Positions 45,116 to 54,959 are shown, counted from the stretch's first letter. The stretch: DNA of 64,000 bases from Rhodococcoides kyotonense (GCF_900188125.1 NZ_FZOW01000005.1:310001-374000), one strand, 5' to 3'. Notes: generated by a model from the sequence alone, not told the origin. A program made the numbers and translations.

Positions 45116-45511
45116 TCAGCCTTCTTCTGCGTGGGCAACGGCGTCGACGACGATGTGTGCGAGGTGGTCGTCGACGAGACGGTAGAGCACCTCACGTCCG
45201 TTGCGTTCTCCGCGGACCACACCGGCGGATTTGAGCACACGAAGGTGCTGGCTGATCAACGGCTGTGTGACACCGAGGGCGCCGACGAGTTCGTGTACGC
45301 ATCGCTCGGACTCGCGGAGCTGAAGGACGATCGCGATGCGCACCGGTGCGGCCAGGGCGCGCAGAATGTCACCGGCTGCGACGAGGGTGTCCTTCGGCGG
45401 AACGGGTGCGGGAGGTGCCGACACGAACGGGTCGTGCGTATGTGTAGCCAGAGCGTCGTCCGTGCGACCGTCGTCACCCAGCGGCGAAGGGTCTGTTTCC
45501 AGCATTGCCAA
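45116..45511 (-). CDS. ArsR/SmtB-family zinc-responsive repressor
   Basis: A 131-residue repressor with winged helix (LAAPVRIAIVLQLRESERCVHELVGALGVTQPLISQHLRVLKSAGVV). The C-terminal helix has Asp114, His116, His127 and Glu130 at exactly the spacing of the SmtB alpha-5 zinc site (D-x-H ... H-x2-E). The N-terminal tail contains His-rich THTHD. In mycobacteria the orthologue Rv2358 is released from DNA by zinc, allowing co-expression of zur; the same logic is inferred here. A palindromic operator candidate lies 78 bases upstream. Confidence 0.9.
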   Translation of the reverse strand: MAMLETDPSPLGDDGRTDDALATHTHDPFVSAPPAPVPPKDTLVAAGDILRALAAPVRIAIVLQLRESERCVHELVGALGVTQPLISQHLRVLKSAGVVRGERNGREVLYRLVDDHLAHIVVDAVAHAEEG

Positions 45512-45588
45512 CGGAAATCTCCTTCGAACGTGTCCGGGATAGTCGCTTCAGACTAGTCCAGCGAGTGTTAATGCAAATCACTTCCATT

Positions 45589-45614
45589 TTGATATGCACG
45601 AGTATGCATGTCAA
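45589..45614. promoter_or_regulatory. Candidate SmtB-type operator for smtB-zur
   Basis: The imperfect inverted repeat TTGATATGCA-N6-TGCATGTCAA resembles known ArsR/SmtB sites with ATATGxx half-sites separated by a short spacer. It lies in the divergent region between the smtB-like gene and glyS, nearer to the former. Autorepression by the SmtB-like protein, relieved by zinc, is the simplest interpretation. Only the symmetry is seen. Confidence 0.55.
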
Positions 45615-45711
45615 ACGAGATGGGGAGCGTTCGGAGAAACCGGTCACGACCGATAGGCTCTGAGCCTGTACAAAGTCCCTCTCGCAAGACACAAGATGGA
45701 GAGCTCCGCCA

Positions 45712-47097
45712 GTGGCACCCAAGTCCAAAGTCGAAACCGTCGCCAACCTCGCCAAGCGGCGAGGACTCGTCTACCCGTGCGGCGAAATCTACGGCGGTAC
45801 CAAGTCGGCGTGGGACTACGGCCCTCTCGGCGTCGAGCTCAAGGACAACATCAAGAAGCAGTGGTGGCGCAACATGGTCACCAGCCGTGAGGACACCGTC
45901 GGGCTCGACTCGTCGGTCATCCTGCCCCGCCAGGTGTGGGAGGCCTCCGGCCACGTCGAGACCTTCTCCGATCCGTTGGTCGAATCGCTCATCACGCACA
46001 AGCGCTACCGCGCCGATCACCTCATCGAGGCGTACGAGGAGAAGCACGGACACCCGCCGGAGAACGGCCTCGCCGACATCCGTGACCCCGAAACGGGCGA
46101 TCCGGGCCAGTGGACCGAGCCTCGCGCGTTCTCGGGTCTGCTCAAGACGTTCCTCGGACCGGTCGACAACGAAGAAGGCTTGCACTACCTGCGGCCCGAG
46201 ACCGCTCAGGGCATCTTCGTCAACTTCGCGAATGTGTTGACCACGTCGCGCAAGAAGCCGCCGTTCGGCATCGGTCAGATCGGCAAGAGCTTCCGCAACG
46301 AGATCACCCCCGGCAACTTCATCTTCCGCACGCGTGAGTTCGAGCAGATGGAGATGGAGTTCTTCGTCAAGCCCGGCGAGGACGACGAGTGGCATCAGTA
46401 CTGGATCGACTACCGCATGAAGTGGTACACCGACCTCGGCATCGATCCGGAGAACCTGCGTCTGTACGAGCACGCGCAGGAAAAGCTGTCGCACTACTCC
46501 AAGCGCACGGTCGACATCGAGTACCGCTTCAAGTTCCAGGGCAGCGAGTGGGGCGAGCTCGAGGGCATCGCCAACCGCACCGACTACGACCTGTCGGTGC
46601 ACTCGAAGGCGTCGGGCCAGGATCTGAGCTTCTACGAGCAGGCCACCGACACTCGCTACACGCCGTACGTCATCGAGCCGGCGGCCGGTCTGACGCGTTC
46701 GTTGATGGCATTCCTCGTCGACGCGTACACCGAGGACGAAGCTCCCAATGCCAAGGGTGGCGTCGACAAGCGCGTCGTGCTCAAGCTCGACCGTCGCCTC
46801 GCGCCGGTCAAGGTCGCCGTGCTGCCGCTCTCGCGTAACGCGGACCTGACGCCGAAGGCGAAGGACCTCGCTCAGCAGCTGCGTCAGTTCTGGAACGTCG
46901 AGTTCGACGACGCCGGTGCCATCGGCCGTCGCTACCGTCGTCAGGACGAAATCGGTACGCCGTTCTGCATCACGGTCGACTTCGACACCCTCGACGACCA
47001 GGCCGTGACGATCCGCGAGCGCGACACGATGGCGCAGGAACGCGTCGCGCTGGATCAGGTTCAGGCTTACCTGGGAGCGCGCCTGCTGGGTGCGTGA
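45712..47097 (+). CDS. glyS: Glycyl-tRNA synthetase (alpha2 type)
   Basis: A 461-residue class II synthetase with motif 1-2 regions ([63 protein letters not shown]) and a C-terminal anticodon-binding domain ([24 protein letters not shown]). It charges tRNA-Gly. GTG start. It sits in the mycobacterial order after the zinc regulators and ends 20 bases before a strong terminator. Confidence 0.96.
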   Translation: MAPKSKVETVANLAKRRGLVYPCGEIYGGTKSAWDYGPLGVELKDNIKKQWWRNMVTSREDTVGLDSSVILPRQVWEASGHVETFSDPLVESLITHKRYRADHLIEAYEEKHGHPPENGLADIRDPETGDPGQWTEPRAFSGLLKTFLGPVDNEEGLHYLRPETAQGIFVNFANVLTTSRKKPPFGIGQIGKSFRNEITPGNFIFRTREFEQMEMEFFVKPGEDDEWHQYWIDYRMKWYTDLGIDPENLRLYEHAQEKLSHYSKRTVDIEYRFKFQGSEWGELEGIANRTDYDLSVHSKASGQDLSFYEQATDTRYTPYVIEPAAGLTRSLMAFLVDAYTEDEAPNAKGGVDKRVVLKLDRRLAPVKVAVLPLSRNADLTPKAKDLAQQLRQFWNVEFDDAGAIGRRYRRQDEIGTPFCITVDFDTLDDQAVTIRERDTMAQERVALDQVQAYLGARLLGA

Positions 47098-47116
47098 CAC
47101 CTACCTCTGTATAACC

Positions 47117-47159
47117 GAATGGCGCCCTCGGTCACTCTGAGTGACCGAGGGCGCCATTC
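47117..47159. terminator. Strong hairpin terminator after glyS
   Basis: Two perfect 20-base arms (starting GAATGGCGCCCTCGGTCACT) close on a three-base CTG loop. It lies between glyS and the convergent TPM-domain gene and can serve both strands. The run of T residues is weak, as usual in actinobacteria. Its sequence is unrelated to the repeated palindromes. Confidence 0.85.
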
Positions 47160-47204
47160 GTTCTATCCGGGGTGGGGTGGAACCAGGGATGGAAGCCGGC
47201 CGAC

Positions 47205-49205
47205 CTAGAACCGGCCGCCGCTCGTGCGACCGCCGCCGCCTCCACCACCTCCGCCGAAGCCTCCACCTCCGAAGCTTCCGCCCCCGAATCCACCACCGAA
47301 GCCGCCGCCACCTCGGCTGCCTCGCAACACGCTGTCGATGAGGATGCCGCCGAGCACGGCACCTGCGGTACTTCCGCCGGATCCTCCGCGTGGTCGCCGG
47401 CTGTCTTCCCAGTCGCGGACGTCGGCCTGCGCGGTCTGCGACGCACGTGCCGCCAATTGTGCTGCGGCTTGGGCATGTTGGAGCGCCTTCGCCGGGTCCG
47501 ATGCTTCGAGCCTGCGCGCGGCGTCGAAATGCCGTTCCGCCTCGGCGAGGTGGGTCCGCGGGGCAGCACTGACGCCTCCGCGTCGTGTCGAGATGTAGTC
47601 CTTCGCGGCGGTGATTTGCGACTGCGCTCCACCGAGGTCTCGTTGCAGCCGAGCGCGCAGCAGGTCCTCCTGAGTCTTCGCTTCGGTGGCATCGTCGATC
47701 ACTGCATCGAGGTGCCGGTCCGCTTCCACGAGTTGGTTGAAGCTTCCGAGCGGATCGCTGGCCTGGGACGCTTCGGCGACGCGCAGCGCCTTTTCGGCTG
47801 CGGCGCGGGCGGTCTGCAGTTCCGGTCCGCCGTGCTGAGCCAACGTGGTTGCGTTGGCGATGTCGCGTCGGACATCCTCGATCGCTGCAGGCAACGTTGC
47901 GATCGCATTGCGAATGTCGTTCTGCGCGTGGTCGACTCCGTCGAGCAACGAACGAGCCTGGTCGACGGCCTTCTCCGCGGTCCGGACTGCCGCGACGAGG
48001 TCACCCTGCTGCCCAGCAGGTTTGGCGGCTGCGGCACGGCCCAGTTCGATGTTCCGCTCAGCCAGTTCGATGTCTTCGCGGGCCATCACGATGTTCGACG
48101 AGATCGACGCAAGTGCGGGTTCGGCGAACTCGGTGTGCAACTGAGCCAGTACCTTGTCCGACTCGGGAACCCGAACGGTGAGTTCGACGACTGCCTGCGT
48201 CAACGAATCGAGCGTCGAGCCGGCGTTGATCAGCAGATCGCGCATCTCGTCGAACTCGGTGACGCGTGAGTCGAGTTCGTGGTCGGCACGCCCGCACGAC
48301 GAGATGATCTGAATCAGCATGGCACGCCGCTGATCCGGAGTCTCGGGGATCGCGTCGTCGAGTCGCTGACGGACTTCGAACGCGGCACCGAGCGCCTTCT
48401 TCGCCTCCTCGAACGCGGCGATGAACGGAGCAGCCGTCGTGTCGCCGAACTCCGAGCGAGCAATCGACAGTTCTTCCTCGCTTGCCCGGACTGCGTTGTC
48501 GGTTTCGACGAGCATGGAGTGAGCGCGCGCATCGAGGATGTCGAGCGGCAGCGCCGAGAGTGCAGCTGTGTCGGTCGGATCGATCTGGTGTGCCGCTTCG
48601 ATGCTCGCCTGCTGGTGCTTCTTCTTCCGTCGAGACGAGTAGACGACGGCGCCCCCACCCGCGACGACGACCGCACCCGCGCCGATGAGCCACGGCGTAG
48701 CGGAGCCGCCGGACCCTGAGGAGGAGTAGGCGTCGGAGAGGGAACCTGCCGTCACGATCGCGGCTCCTGCCCAGTCCTCCTCGCGGAGTGCAGGTTCGAT
48801 GTTGTCGGTCTGCATCTCGGTGATTTCTGCGTCGGTGATCTGAGTCATCCCCGTGGGAACCCACATGCCGTAGGAGCGGTCGACCGTCGCGACGGCAAGC
48901 AGGACGTCACGGTCACCGAGGCCGCTTGCCTGTGCTGTCGCCTGTGTCCATGCCGACGGGTCGGTGTTGTCGAAGTCGCCAACATAGACGACCCACAATC
49001 GCACCCGATCCGAGTTGTACAGGTCGTCGATCGCAGCTTGCACGTCGGCGAGTTGACCGTCGTCGAGCGCTTGGACCGTGTCGGTGATCTGCCCGGCCAG
49101 CCGTGACGGCGGATCTGCCGACGCAGGTGTCGAGAACCCGAGCAGAGCCGCGACCCCGAGAATCGTCGTAAGGACACTGACTGCGAAAAAACGCCGGACT
49201 GCCAT
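47205..49205 (-). CDS. TPM-domain membrane protein with long coiled-coil and Gly-rich tail
   Basis: A 666-residue protein. It has a signal peptide (residues 1-30, cleavage after ASA), a TPM domain (about 35-160, extracytoplasmic), one transmembrane helix (about 171-190) followed by SRRKKKH, a long Glu/Ala-rich helical region (about 200-610, coiled-coil-like), and a Gly/Phe tail of GGGFGGG repeats (last 40 residues). TPM domains are found in proteins tied to membrane or photosystem repair. It matches the position of mycobacterial Rv2345. Divergent from an ABC exporter across a palindrome-containing region. Confidence 0.85.
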   Translation of the reverse strand: MAVRRFFAVSVLTTILGVAALLGFSTPASADPPSRLAGQITDTVQALDDGQLADVQAAIDDLYNSDRVRLWVVYVGDFDNTDPSAWTQATAQASGLGDRDVLLAVATVDRSYGMWVPTGMTQITDAEITEMQTDNIEPALREEDWAGAAIVTAGSLSDAYSSSGSGGSATPWLIGAGAVVVAGGGAVVYSSRRKKKHQQASIEAAHQIDPTDTAALSALPLDILDARAHSMLVETDNAVRASEEELSIARSEFGDTTAAPFIAAFEEAKKALGAAFEVRQRLDDAIPETPDQRRAMLIQIISSCGRADHELDSRVTEFDEMRDLLINAGSTLDSLTQAVVELTVRVPESDKVLAQLHTEFAEPALASISSNIVMAREDIELAERNIELGRAAAAKPAGQQGDLVAAVRTAEKAVDQARSLLDGVDHAQNDIRNAIATLPAAIEDVRRDIANATTLAQHGGPELQTARAAAEKALRVAEASQASDPLGSFNQLVEADRHLDAVIDDATEAKTQEDLLRARLQRDLGGAQSQITAAKDYISTRRGGVSAAPRTHLAEAERHFDAARRLEASDPAKALQHAQAAAQLAARASQTAQADVRDWEDSRRPRGGSGGSTAGAVLGGILIDSVLRGSRGGGGFGGGFGGGSFGGGGFGGGGGGGGGRTSGGRF

Positions 49206-49262
49206 GGAACAGGAATCTACCGGGCCGGTCGAGCCGGGCGGAGGACGACAGGGACCGACGCC

Positions 49263-49326
49263 CTTACAACACCACCACTCGTTTACAACGCCACCAATTG
49301 TTGTGAACGACTGGTGGTGTTGTAAG
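49263..49326. promoter_or_regulatory. Large inverted repeat in the divergent TPM/ABC region
   Basis: Two 27-base arms (from CTTACAACACCACCACTCGT) flank 10 bases, with one mismatch and one T-G pair. The 12-base core ACAACrCCACCA occurs twice in direct orientation (49266, 49285) and once inverted (49312). It sits 58 bases from the TPM start and 85 bases from the ABC start. Multiple half-sites suggest a cooperative operator; a cruciform or transcript-capping hairpin is possible. Confidence 0.55.
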
Positions 49327-49336
49327 AAAGTGCCGC

Positions 49337-49352
49337 CATGACAGTTGTCATG
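49337..49352. promoter_or_regulatory. Short palindrome CATGAC-AGTT-GTCATG
   Basis: A perfect six-base-arm inverted repeat lies just to the right of the large inverted repeat and 59 bases before the ABC ATPase start. It has the size of a typical two-fold operator (TetR/MarR-like) or response-regulator box. Its owner is unknown; the nearby NarL-type response regulator is one candidate. Confidence 0.35.
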
Positions 49353-49410
49353 CCAGGATCGTGACGCTCGGACGAGGTGACCGACCAGCATCGAGAGCAG
49401 AGTTCTTCTC

Positions 49411-50322
49411 ATGACAACGACACCAGCAGTGCTCCTCGAGCATCTGAGCAAGTCCTACGGATCGGTGCAGGCCGTCGTCGACGTGAGCCTGCGCGTCGAA
49501 CCCGGCGAAGTGGTTGCGTTCCTCGGCCCCAACGGTGCAGGCAAGACGACGACGATCGACATGATGCTCGGTCTCGCGACGCCCGACGCCGGAACGGCAC
49601 GGGTTTTCGGTTCGTCACCTGCCGACGCGATCGCGGCAGGGCGAATCTCGGCGGTGATGCAGTCCGGCGGTCTGATCAAGGACTTGACCGTGCGGGAGAC
49701 GGTTCGCCTGACGGCGGCGCTGTTCGCCCGGACGCAACCGGTCGATGACGTGCTCGCGCGGGCCGGCATCGCCGATATCGCCGACCGACGCGTCGGGAAG
49801 TGCTCGGGCGGTCAGCAGCAGCGACTCAAGTTCGCACTGGCTCTGTTGCCGGAACCGGACCTGCTCGTGCTCGACGAGCCGACCACCGGAATGGACGTCG
49901 AAGGCAGACGCGACTTCTGGGACGCAATCCGTCACGACGCGGGCCGCGGACGGACCGTCCTGTTCGCAACCCATTACCTCGACGAGGCCGACGCCTACGC
50001 GGATCGCATCGTGCTGCTCAGACAGGGACGCGTGGTCGCCGACGGCAGTGCCGCCGAGGTCAAGAATCTCGCATCCGGGCGCACGGTCATCGCGACCGCC
50101 CCAGGGATCGACCAGTCGGCGGTGTTGCGACTCCCTGGCGTGGACAGAGTGGAGATCCGAGGCGATCGCATCATCGTCCACGGACGCAATTCCGACGCCG
50201 TCGCACGGCATCTGCTCGACATCGGCGCCAGTGATCTGGAGATCGTGTCGAAGAACCTAGAGGACGCCTTCCTCGCACTCACCACCGATCGTTCCACCGA
50301 CCTCGTAGGGAGTTCGACATGA
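49411..50322 (+). CDS. ABC transporter ATPase (drug/antibiotic exporter type)
   Basis: A 303-residue ATPase with Walker A GPNGAGKTT, signature CSGGQQQRLKFALAL, Walker B LLVLDEPTTGMD and a C-terminal extension (residues about 215-300) typical of CcmA/DrrA-type exporters. It overlaps the permease gene by four bases. With the following histidine kinase and response regulator it forms a typical actinobacterial ABC-two-component unit, often for antimicrobial or lipid stress. Substrate unknown. Confidence 0.9.
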   Translation: MTTTPAVLLEHLSKSYGSVQAVVDVSLRVEPGEVVAFLGPNGAGKTTTIDMMLGLATPDAGTARVFGSSPADAIAAGRISAVMQSGGLIKDLTVRETVRLTAALFARTQPVDDVLARAGIADIADRRVGKCSGGQQQRLKFALALLPEPDLLVLDEPTTGMDVEGRRDFWDAIRHDAGRGRTVLFATHYLDEADAYADRIVLLRQGRVVADGSAAEVKNLASGRTVIATAPGIDQSAVLRLPGVDRVEIRGDRIIVHGRNSDAVARHLLDIGASDLEIVSKNLEDAFLALTTDRSTDLVGSST

Positions 50323-51101
50323 CCACGCTCGCATCACGAAACACGCTGCCGCTGGGTGGATTCAGCCCGACGTTCCTCGGACTCGAGATCAAGAGGCTGC
50401 TGCGTAACCGTCGTACGGTGGTGTTCACGCTCGTCATGCCGCCGGTGTTCTTCGTCATCTTCGGCACTCAGTCGGACTACTCGACGAACTACGCGTTCGC
50501 GAACGGCAACGTCACCGCGTTCATCGCCATCAGCATGGCCGTCTACGGTGCGATGTTGGCCGCGACGAGCGGGGGAGCGATGGTGTCCGTCGAGCGAGCC
50601 CAGGGGTGGAGCCGACAACTGCGCCTGACGCCGCTGCGTCCCGTCGCGTACATCGTCACGAAGATGCTCGTGGCGATGACGATGGGCCTGGCGTCGGTGA
50701 TCGTCGTGTTCGTCGTCGCGGCGGTGTTCGGCGCGGACATGCCGCTGTGGGTGTGGCTCTCGACGGGTGCCATCGCGTGGCTCGGTAGTTCGGTGTTCGC
50801 GGCGTTCGGACTGTTCATGGGGTATCTGCTGCCGTCCGAGAACGTCATGCAGGTGCTCGGTCCGATCCTCGCCGTGCTCGCCTTCGCCGGCGGACTGTTC
50901 GTTCCATTGGCCGACACCGGTTGGTTTCCCGCATTGGCGAAGTTCACCCCGCTGTACGGGCTGGCCACGGTCGCGCGAGCACCGTTCACCGATCCGTCGG
51001 CAGGCACGCTCGCGATCGCGGCGCTGAATCTTCTGGTGTGGGCGGCGGTGTTCGTCATCGGCGCTGCGACACTGTTCCGCCGCGACACCGCTCGGGTGTG
51101 A
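50319..51101 (+). CDS. ABC-2 type transporter permease
   Basis: A 260-residue membrane protein with about six helices (first around VFTLVMPPVFFVIFG after the basic KRLLRNRRT segment) and the ABC-2 layout. It provides the membrane part of the exporter whose ATPase is upstream. The ATG overlaps the ATPase stop. A 23-base gap precedes the sensor kinase. Confidence 0.9.
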   Translation: MTTLASRNTLPLGGFSPTFLGLEIKRLLRNRRTVVFTLVMPPVFFVIFGTQSDYSTNYAFANGNVTAFIAISMAVYGAMLAATSGGAMVSVERAQGWSRQLRLTPLRPVAYIVTKMLVAMTMGLASVIVVFVVAAVFGADMPLWVWLSTGAIAWLGSSVFAAFGLFMGYLLPSENVMQVLGPILAVLAFAGGLFVPLADTGWFPALAKFTPLYGLATVARAPFTDPSAGTLAIAALNLLVWAAVFVIGAATLFRRDTARV

Positions 51102-51124
51102 CGGGCCGTACTACCGTGAGCACC

Positions 51125-52243
51125 ATGACTCCAGCCGAAACGGATGCATCCGAGAACCTGAGTCGGATGTCCCGTTTCGGCTGGGCTTTCGGCCTCATTT
51201 GGCTCTTCTATCTCGGTTATCCACTGGCAGAAGCTCTCTCGCTGCCCGCGGTGTGGCAGAAAGTGCTCGCGACGCTGGTCATCGTCGCATTCGGAGCCAC
51301 GTTCGTCGCCACCTTCTGGGGCTTTCGAAATGCACACAGGGCCAACAAGCAGCTTCGACTGCGGTGGGCGTGGGCGGGCCTCGGCACGATGGGTGTTCTC
51401 GTCGCAGCCCTCGCGATCATGGTCGGTAGCGAGGCGTTCGGCGCGACGATCTACATGGCAGTTCTCGCCGTGATGACACTCCCGACGAGGCAAGCCTGGA
51501 CGACGGTCGGCGTTCTGGTCGTCGTCGTGGAAATCGTTCCGCGGATCGTGCCCGACTGGAATCCCGGTACCTTCTTCGCGTTCCAGCTCGTGATCAGTGC
51601 GGTTGCCGCGTGGGGGATCACCCAGGTGTTCCGACGGAATCATGAACTCGCCGAGGCGCGTCAGCAACTGGCCGACCTCGCGATCGTCGCCGAACGGGAG
51701 CGGGTCGGTCGCGATGTCCACGACATTCTCGGCCATTCGCTGACCGTCATCACCGTGAAGGCAGAGCTGGCGGGACGGCTGATCGAGATCGACCCGGCCC
51801 GTGCAGCAGTGGAGATCGGGCAGGTGGAATCGCTTGCGCGCGAGGCGTTGCGCGACGTGCGATCGACGGTCGGTGGTCTGCGCAAGGTCGACGTCGCAAC
51901 CGAATTGATCAGCGCGCGTTCGGCACTCGTCACTGCAGGCATCGATGCCGACTTGCCGACCGATGCCGACGTCGTGCCGTTGCGGAACCGCGAACTCTTC
52001 GGGTGGACGCTTCGCGAGGCGGTCACCAACGTGATTCGGCACAGCGGCGCGCGGACGTGCACCGTCGCGCTTGCCGCGTCGCGCATCGAGATCTCCGACG
52101 ACGGGTCCGGCGTGGATGCAGTCCCGGGGCACGACGGAAATGGGTTGCGCGGCTTGGCCGATCGAGTCCGGGCAGCGAACGGGACCCTGTCCGTCGGTCG
52201 GTCCGTCCAAGGTGGTTTCAGCATCGAGGTGGAGAGGCCATGA
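51125..52243 (+). CDS. Sensor histidine kinase, DesK/NarX-like (HisKA_3)
   Basis: A 372-residue kinase with five or six N-terminal membrane helices (residues about 20-165), a short coiled segment, HisKA_3 motif ERERVGRDVHDILGH with His199, and an HATPase end (NVIRHSGARTC, GNGLRGLADRV). The five-helix sensor resembles DesK, which detects membrane thickness or fluidity. An in-frame GTG at 51116 could be the start. Its stop overlaps the response regulator. Confidence 0.88.
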   Translation: MTPAETDASENLSRMSRFGWAFGLIWLFYLGYPLAEALSLPAVWQKVLATLVIVAFGATFVATFWGFRNAHRANKQLRLRWAWAGLGTMGVLVAALAIMVGSEAFGATIYMAVLAVMTLPTRQAWTTVGVLVVVVEIVPRIVPDWNPGTFFAFQLVISAVAAWGITQVFRRNHELAEARQQLADLAIVAERERVGRDVHDILGHSLTVITVKAELAGRLIEIDPARAAVEIGQVESLAREALRDVRSTVGGLRKVDVATELISARSALVTAGIDADLPTDADVVPLRNRELFGWTLREAVTNVIRHSGARTCTVALAASRIEISDDGSGVDAVPGHDGNGLRGLADRVRAANGTLSVGRSVQGGFSIEVERP

Positions 52244-52848
52244 GTATCCGTCTGTTGCTCGCCGACGACCAGGCGCTCGTGCGAGGCGCACTTGCCGCGC
52301 TCCTCGATCTGGAGTCCGATCTCGAGGTCGTCGCCGAAGTCGGGCGCGGCGACGAGGTAGTCGCTGCTGCTCTCGAACATGCGCCCGACGTCGCGCTGCT
52401 GGACGTGGAAATGCCCGGTCTCGACGGGATCGCCGCCACCGCTGCGTTGCGTCAGGCGCTACCGAGCTGCCGGGTGATGATCGTCACCACGTTCGGTCGT
52501 CCCGGATATCTGCGACGCGCTCTCGACGCGGGAGCCGATGGATTCGTCGTCAAGGACACTCCGGCCAGACAGCTCGCCGACGCAGTCCGACGCGTCCACA
52601 TGGGCCTGCGCGTCGTCGACCCGACGCTGGCGACGGAAACGCTGACCGACGGAATCTCGCCACTGACTGCACGTGAACAGGACGTCCTGCGTGAGGCAGC
52701 CGCCGGTGGAACCGCAGCTCGCGTCGCCGCTGCGCTGCATCTGTCCGAGGGGACCGTCCGCAATCACCTGTCGGCCGCGATCGGCAAAACCGGTACGACG
52801 ACGCGCGCCGAGGCCATCCGTGTGGCCGAGAGCCGCGGCTGGTTGTGA
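52240..52848 (+). CDS. NarL/DesR-type response regulator
   Basis: A 202-residue regulator: receiver domain with Asp55 as the likely phospho-acceptor (VALLDVEMPG), acidic pair LLADD, conserved Lys in VVKD, and a LuxR-type helix-turn-helix (LTAREQDVLREAAAGGTAARVAAALHLSEGTVRNHLSAAIGKTGTTTR). It is partner of the DesK-like kinase and probably controls the upstream exporter. ATG overlaps the kinase stop. Confidence 0.92.
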   Translation: MSIRLLLADDQALVRGALAALLDLESDLEVVAEVGRGDEVVAAALEHAPDVALLDVEMPGLDGIAATAALRQALPSCRVMIVTTFGRPGYLRRALDAGADGFVVKDTPARQLADAVRRVHMGLRVVDPTLATETLTDGISPLTAREQDVLREAAAGGTAARVAAALHLSEGTVRNHLSAAIGKTGTTTRAEAIRVAESRGWL

Positions 52849-52903
52849 CGCGCCATGCGTGTCGACTGGGCGTGCTCACAGGCGCGGCTGGCAAACTCGA
52901 GGG

Positions 52904-53623
52904 GTGAACTCGACTCTCGACCGTGATCCGTACGGAGACTATTACGGCGACCCGTACGATCCGCGGGACGCCGAGCCTGCTCGTCTGGGCTTCTTCGGCA
53001 CGCTCGGGCGCTGGACGACGCGGCTGATTCTCGGTGTCGTGCTGATCGGTCTGCTCGTGGTCGGCGGGACGGCGTTCCGTGTGTGGCAGGTGGCGCGCAT
53101 CAACGACAACACGCAGGCAGACGCGATCGTCGTGCTCGGTGCCGCGCAGTACTCCGGCACGCCGTCGAGTGTGTTCGAGGCGCGCCTGTCCCAGGCGGCG
53201 GATCTCTTCGACGAGGGTGTTGCACCGGAGGTCGTGACCGTCGGTGGCAAGCAGGAGGGTGACCTGTTCACCGAGGCGGCGTCGGGCCGGAACTACCTCA
53301 TCGAGCAGGGCGTCCCCGCCGACAGCATCATCGCGGTCGAGGAAGGATCGGACACTCTCGAGAGCATCGAGGCCGTCAGCCAGACGTTGCTGGCCCAGGG
53401 CAAGTCGTCCGTCGTACTCGTCAGCGATCCATGGCATTCGCTGCGTACCCGCACGATGGCTCGCGATGCCGGCCTCGACGCATGGACGTCGCCGACCCGT
53501 ACCGGGCCTGCCGTCTACACGCGGGAGTCGCAGGCACACGGAATTGCCCGCGAGACCGGTGCGTTGCTCTGGTACCAACTGACGCACTTCAATGCGGACT
53601 TCTCCTACACGGCAGGCCAGTGA
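52904..53623 (+). CDS. YdcF/SanA-like DUF218 membrane protein
   Basis: A 239-residue protein with an acidic, Tyr/Asp-rich cytosolic N-terminus, one helix around residues 40-60 ([18 protein letters not shown]) and a DUF218 domain ([53 protein letters not shown]). DUF218 proteins act in envelope integrity and vancomycin tolerance (SanA). GTG start. Its stop is one base before the dgt start. Confidence 0.85.
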   Translation: MNSTLDRDPYGDYYGDPYDPRDAEPARLGFFGTLGRWTTRLILGVVLIGLLVVGGTAFRVWQVARINDNTQADAIVVLGAAQYSGTPSSVFEARLSQAADLFDEGVAPEVVTVGGKQEGDLFTEAASGRNYLIEQGVPADSIIAVEEGSDTLESIEAVSQTLLAQGKSSVVLVSDPWHSLRTRTMARDAGLDAWTSPTRTGPAVYTRESQAHGIARETGALLWYQLTHFNADFSYTAGQ

Positions 53624-53624
53624 C

Positions 53625-54896
53625 GTGAGCACATACAGAGAACACGACTACGAACGGTTCGTCTCCGAAGCGCCCAAGACGGCCGGTCTGGACAGCGCGC
53701 AAGAAAACGCGTCGCACCGAAGCGCCTTCGCGCGAGACCGGGCCAGGGTTCTGCACTGTGCCGCGTTGCGACGCCTCGCCGACAAAACGCAGGTCACCGG
53801 CCCGCGTGACGGTGACACTCCCCGCACACGGCTGACGCATTCGCTCGAAGTCGCGCAGATCGGTCGCAGCATCGGCGAGGGTATCGGCGCCGACCCCGAC
53901 CTCGTCGACCTCGCCGGTCTCGCGCACGACATCGGCCACCCGCCCTATGGGCACAACGGTGAGAAAGCACTCGACGAGATCGCCGCCGACTGCGGTGGCT
54001 TCGAGGGCAACGCGCAGAACCTGCGCATCCTCACCGGACTCGAGCCGAAGATCCTGGACGACGACGGCACAAGCGTCGGCCTCAATCTCACTCGCGCGTC
54101 GCTCGACGCGTCCATCAAATATCCGTGGCTGCGCCCGTCGCCCGGGGCGAAATTCGGCGCGTACGACGACGACAAGCCCATTCTCGACTGGGTGCGCGAC
54201 GGGGCGCCGAACCGTCGGCGATGCCTGGAAGCGCAGTCCATGGACTGGGCCGACGACGTCGCCTACTCGGTGCACGACGTCGAGGACGGTGTCATCGACG
54301 GCCGCATCGACCTGCGGGCGTTGGGCGATCCCGCGGCCCAGCGCGAATTGGCCGATCTGGGAGTCCGGGAGTTCCGGGATCTCGACGCCGAGGAATTGAT
54401 CGAGGCCGCCGACCGGTTGTCGCGGATGCCGGTCGTCGTCGCTGTCGGCACGTACGACGGGACCCTGTCGGCTTCGGTTGCGCTGAAGCATCTGACGAGT
54501 GAGCTCGTCGGGCGGTTCGCCACCGCCGCGATCGACGCCACCAGGCTCGAGTGGGGAACCGATCCGCTGTCGAGGTACGACGCCGACCTCGCGATCCCCG
54601 CGATCGTCGCGTCCGAAGTCGCGCTGCTCAAGACGATGGCCTTGCGCTACGTGATGTCCGACGCGAGTCACAAGATCCGCCAAGGTCGCCAACGGGACCG
54701 CATTCATCGCGTCGCCGAGTGGTTGCTGCGGTCCGCACCCGCCGAGTTGGACCCGATTCTGGTGCCGGCCTGGAACCGCGCAGGCAGCGATGCCGAGCGC
54801 ACACGGGTCGTCGTCGACCAGATCGCGTCGTACACCGAGAGTCGTCTCGAACTGGTCGACAAGCGCAGTCTCGGCGCTCAGGCCAGCTGGGGATGA
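53625..54896 (+). CDS. dgt: Deoxyguanosinetriphosphate triphosphohydrolase-like HD protein
   Basis: A 423-residue HD-domain enzyme with [13 protein letters not shown] (metal His72) and [13 protein letters not shown] (His101-Asp102). It removes triphosphate from dNTPs, keeping pools balanced before replication. The GTG at 53625 gives [12 protein letters not shown], the usual N-terminus; an ATG at 53592 lies in the upstream gene. It is 63 bases upstream of dnaG, the same neighbour as in mycobacteria. Confidence 0.93.
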   Translation: MSTYREHDYERFVSEAPKTAGLDSAQENASHRSAFARDRARVLHCAALRRLADKTQVTGPRDGDTPRTRLTHSLEVAQIGRSIGEGIGADPDLVDLAGLAHDIGHPPYGHNGEKALDEIAADCGGFEGNAQNLRILTGLEPKILDDDGTSVGLNLTRASLDASIKYPWLRPSPGAKFGAYDDDKPILDWVRDGAPNRRRCLEAQSMDWADDVAYSVHDVEDGVIDGRIDLRALGDPAAQRELADLGVREFRDLDAEELIEAADRLSRMPVVVAVGTYDGTLSASVALKHLTSELVGRFATAAIDATRLEWGTDPLSRYDADLAIPAIVASEVALLKTMALRYVMSDASHKIRQGRQRDRIHRVAEWLLRSAPAELDPILVPAWNRAGSDAERTRVVVDQIASYTESRLELVDKRSLGAQASWG

Positions 54897-54959
54897 TTCG
54901 TCGGCTGTGCTTTCGGGTCGTTCCGCAGGCTCCACTCCTGCAGGACTAGACTGCCCTGC

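Noticed and set aside
47205-47330. Tandem-repeat array of GGC/GGA codons as a DNA repeat element
   Set aside because: It is the Gly/Phe-rich tail of the TPM protein and stays in frame.
49078-49341. Open frame on the + strand between the TPM protein and ABC exporter
   Set aside because: It overlaps the TPM gene start and translates the inverted repeat into repetitive residues (LQHHHSFTTPP); no ribosome site.
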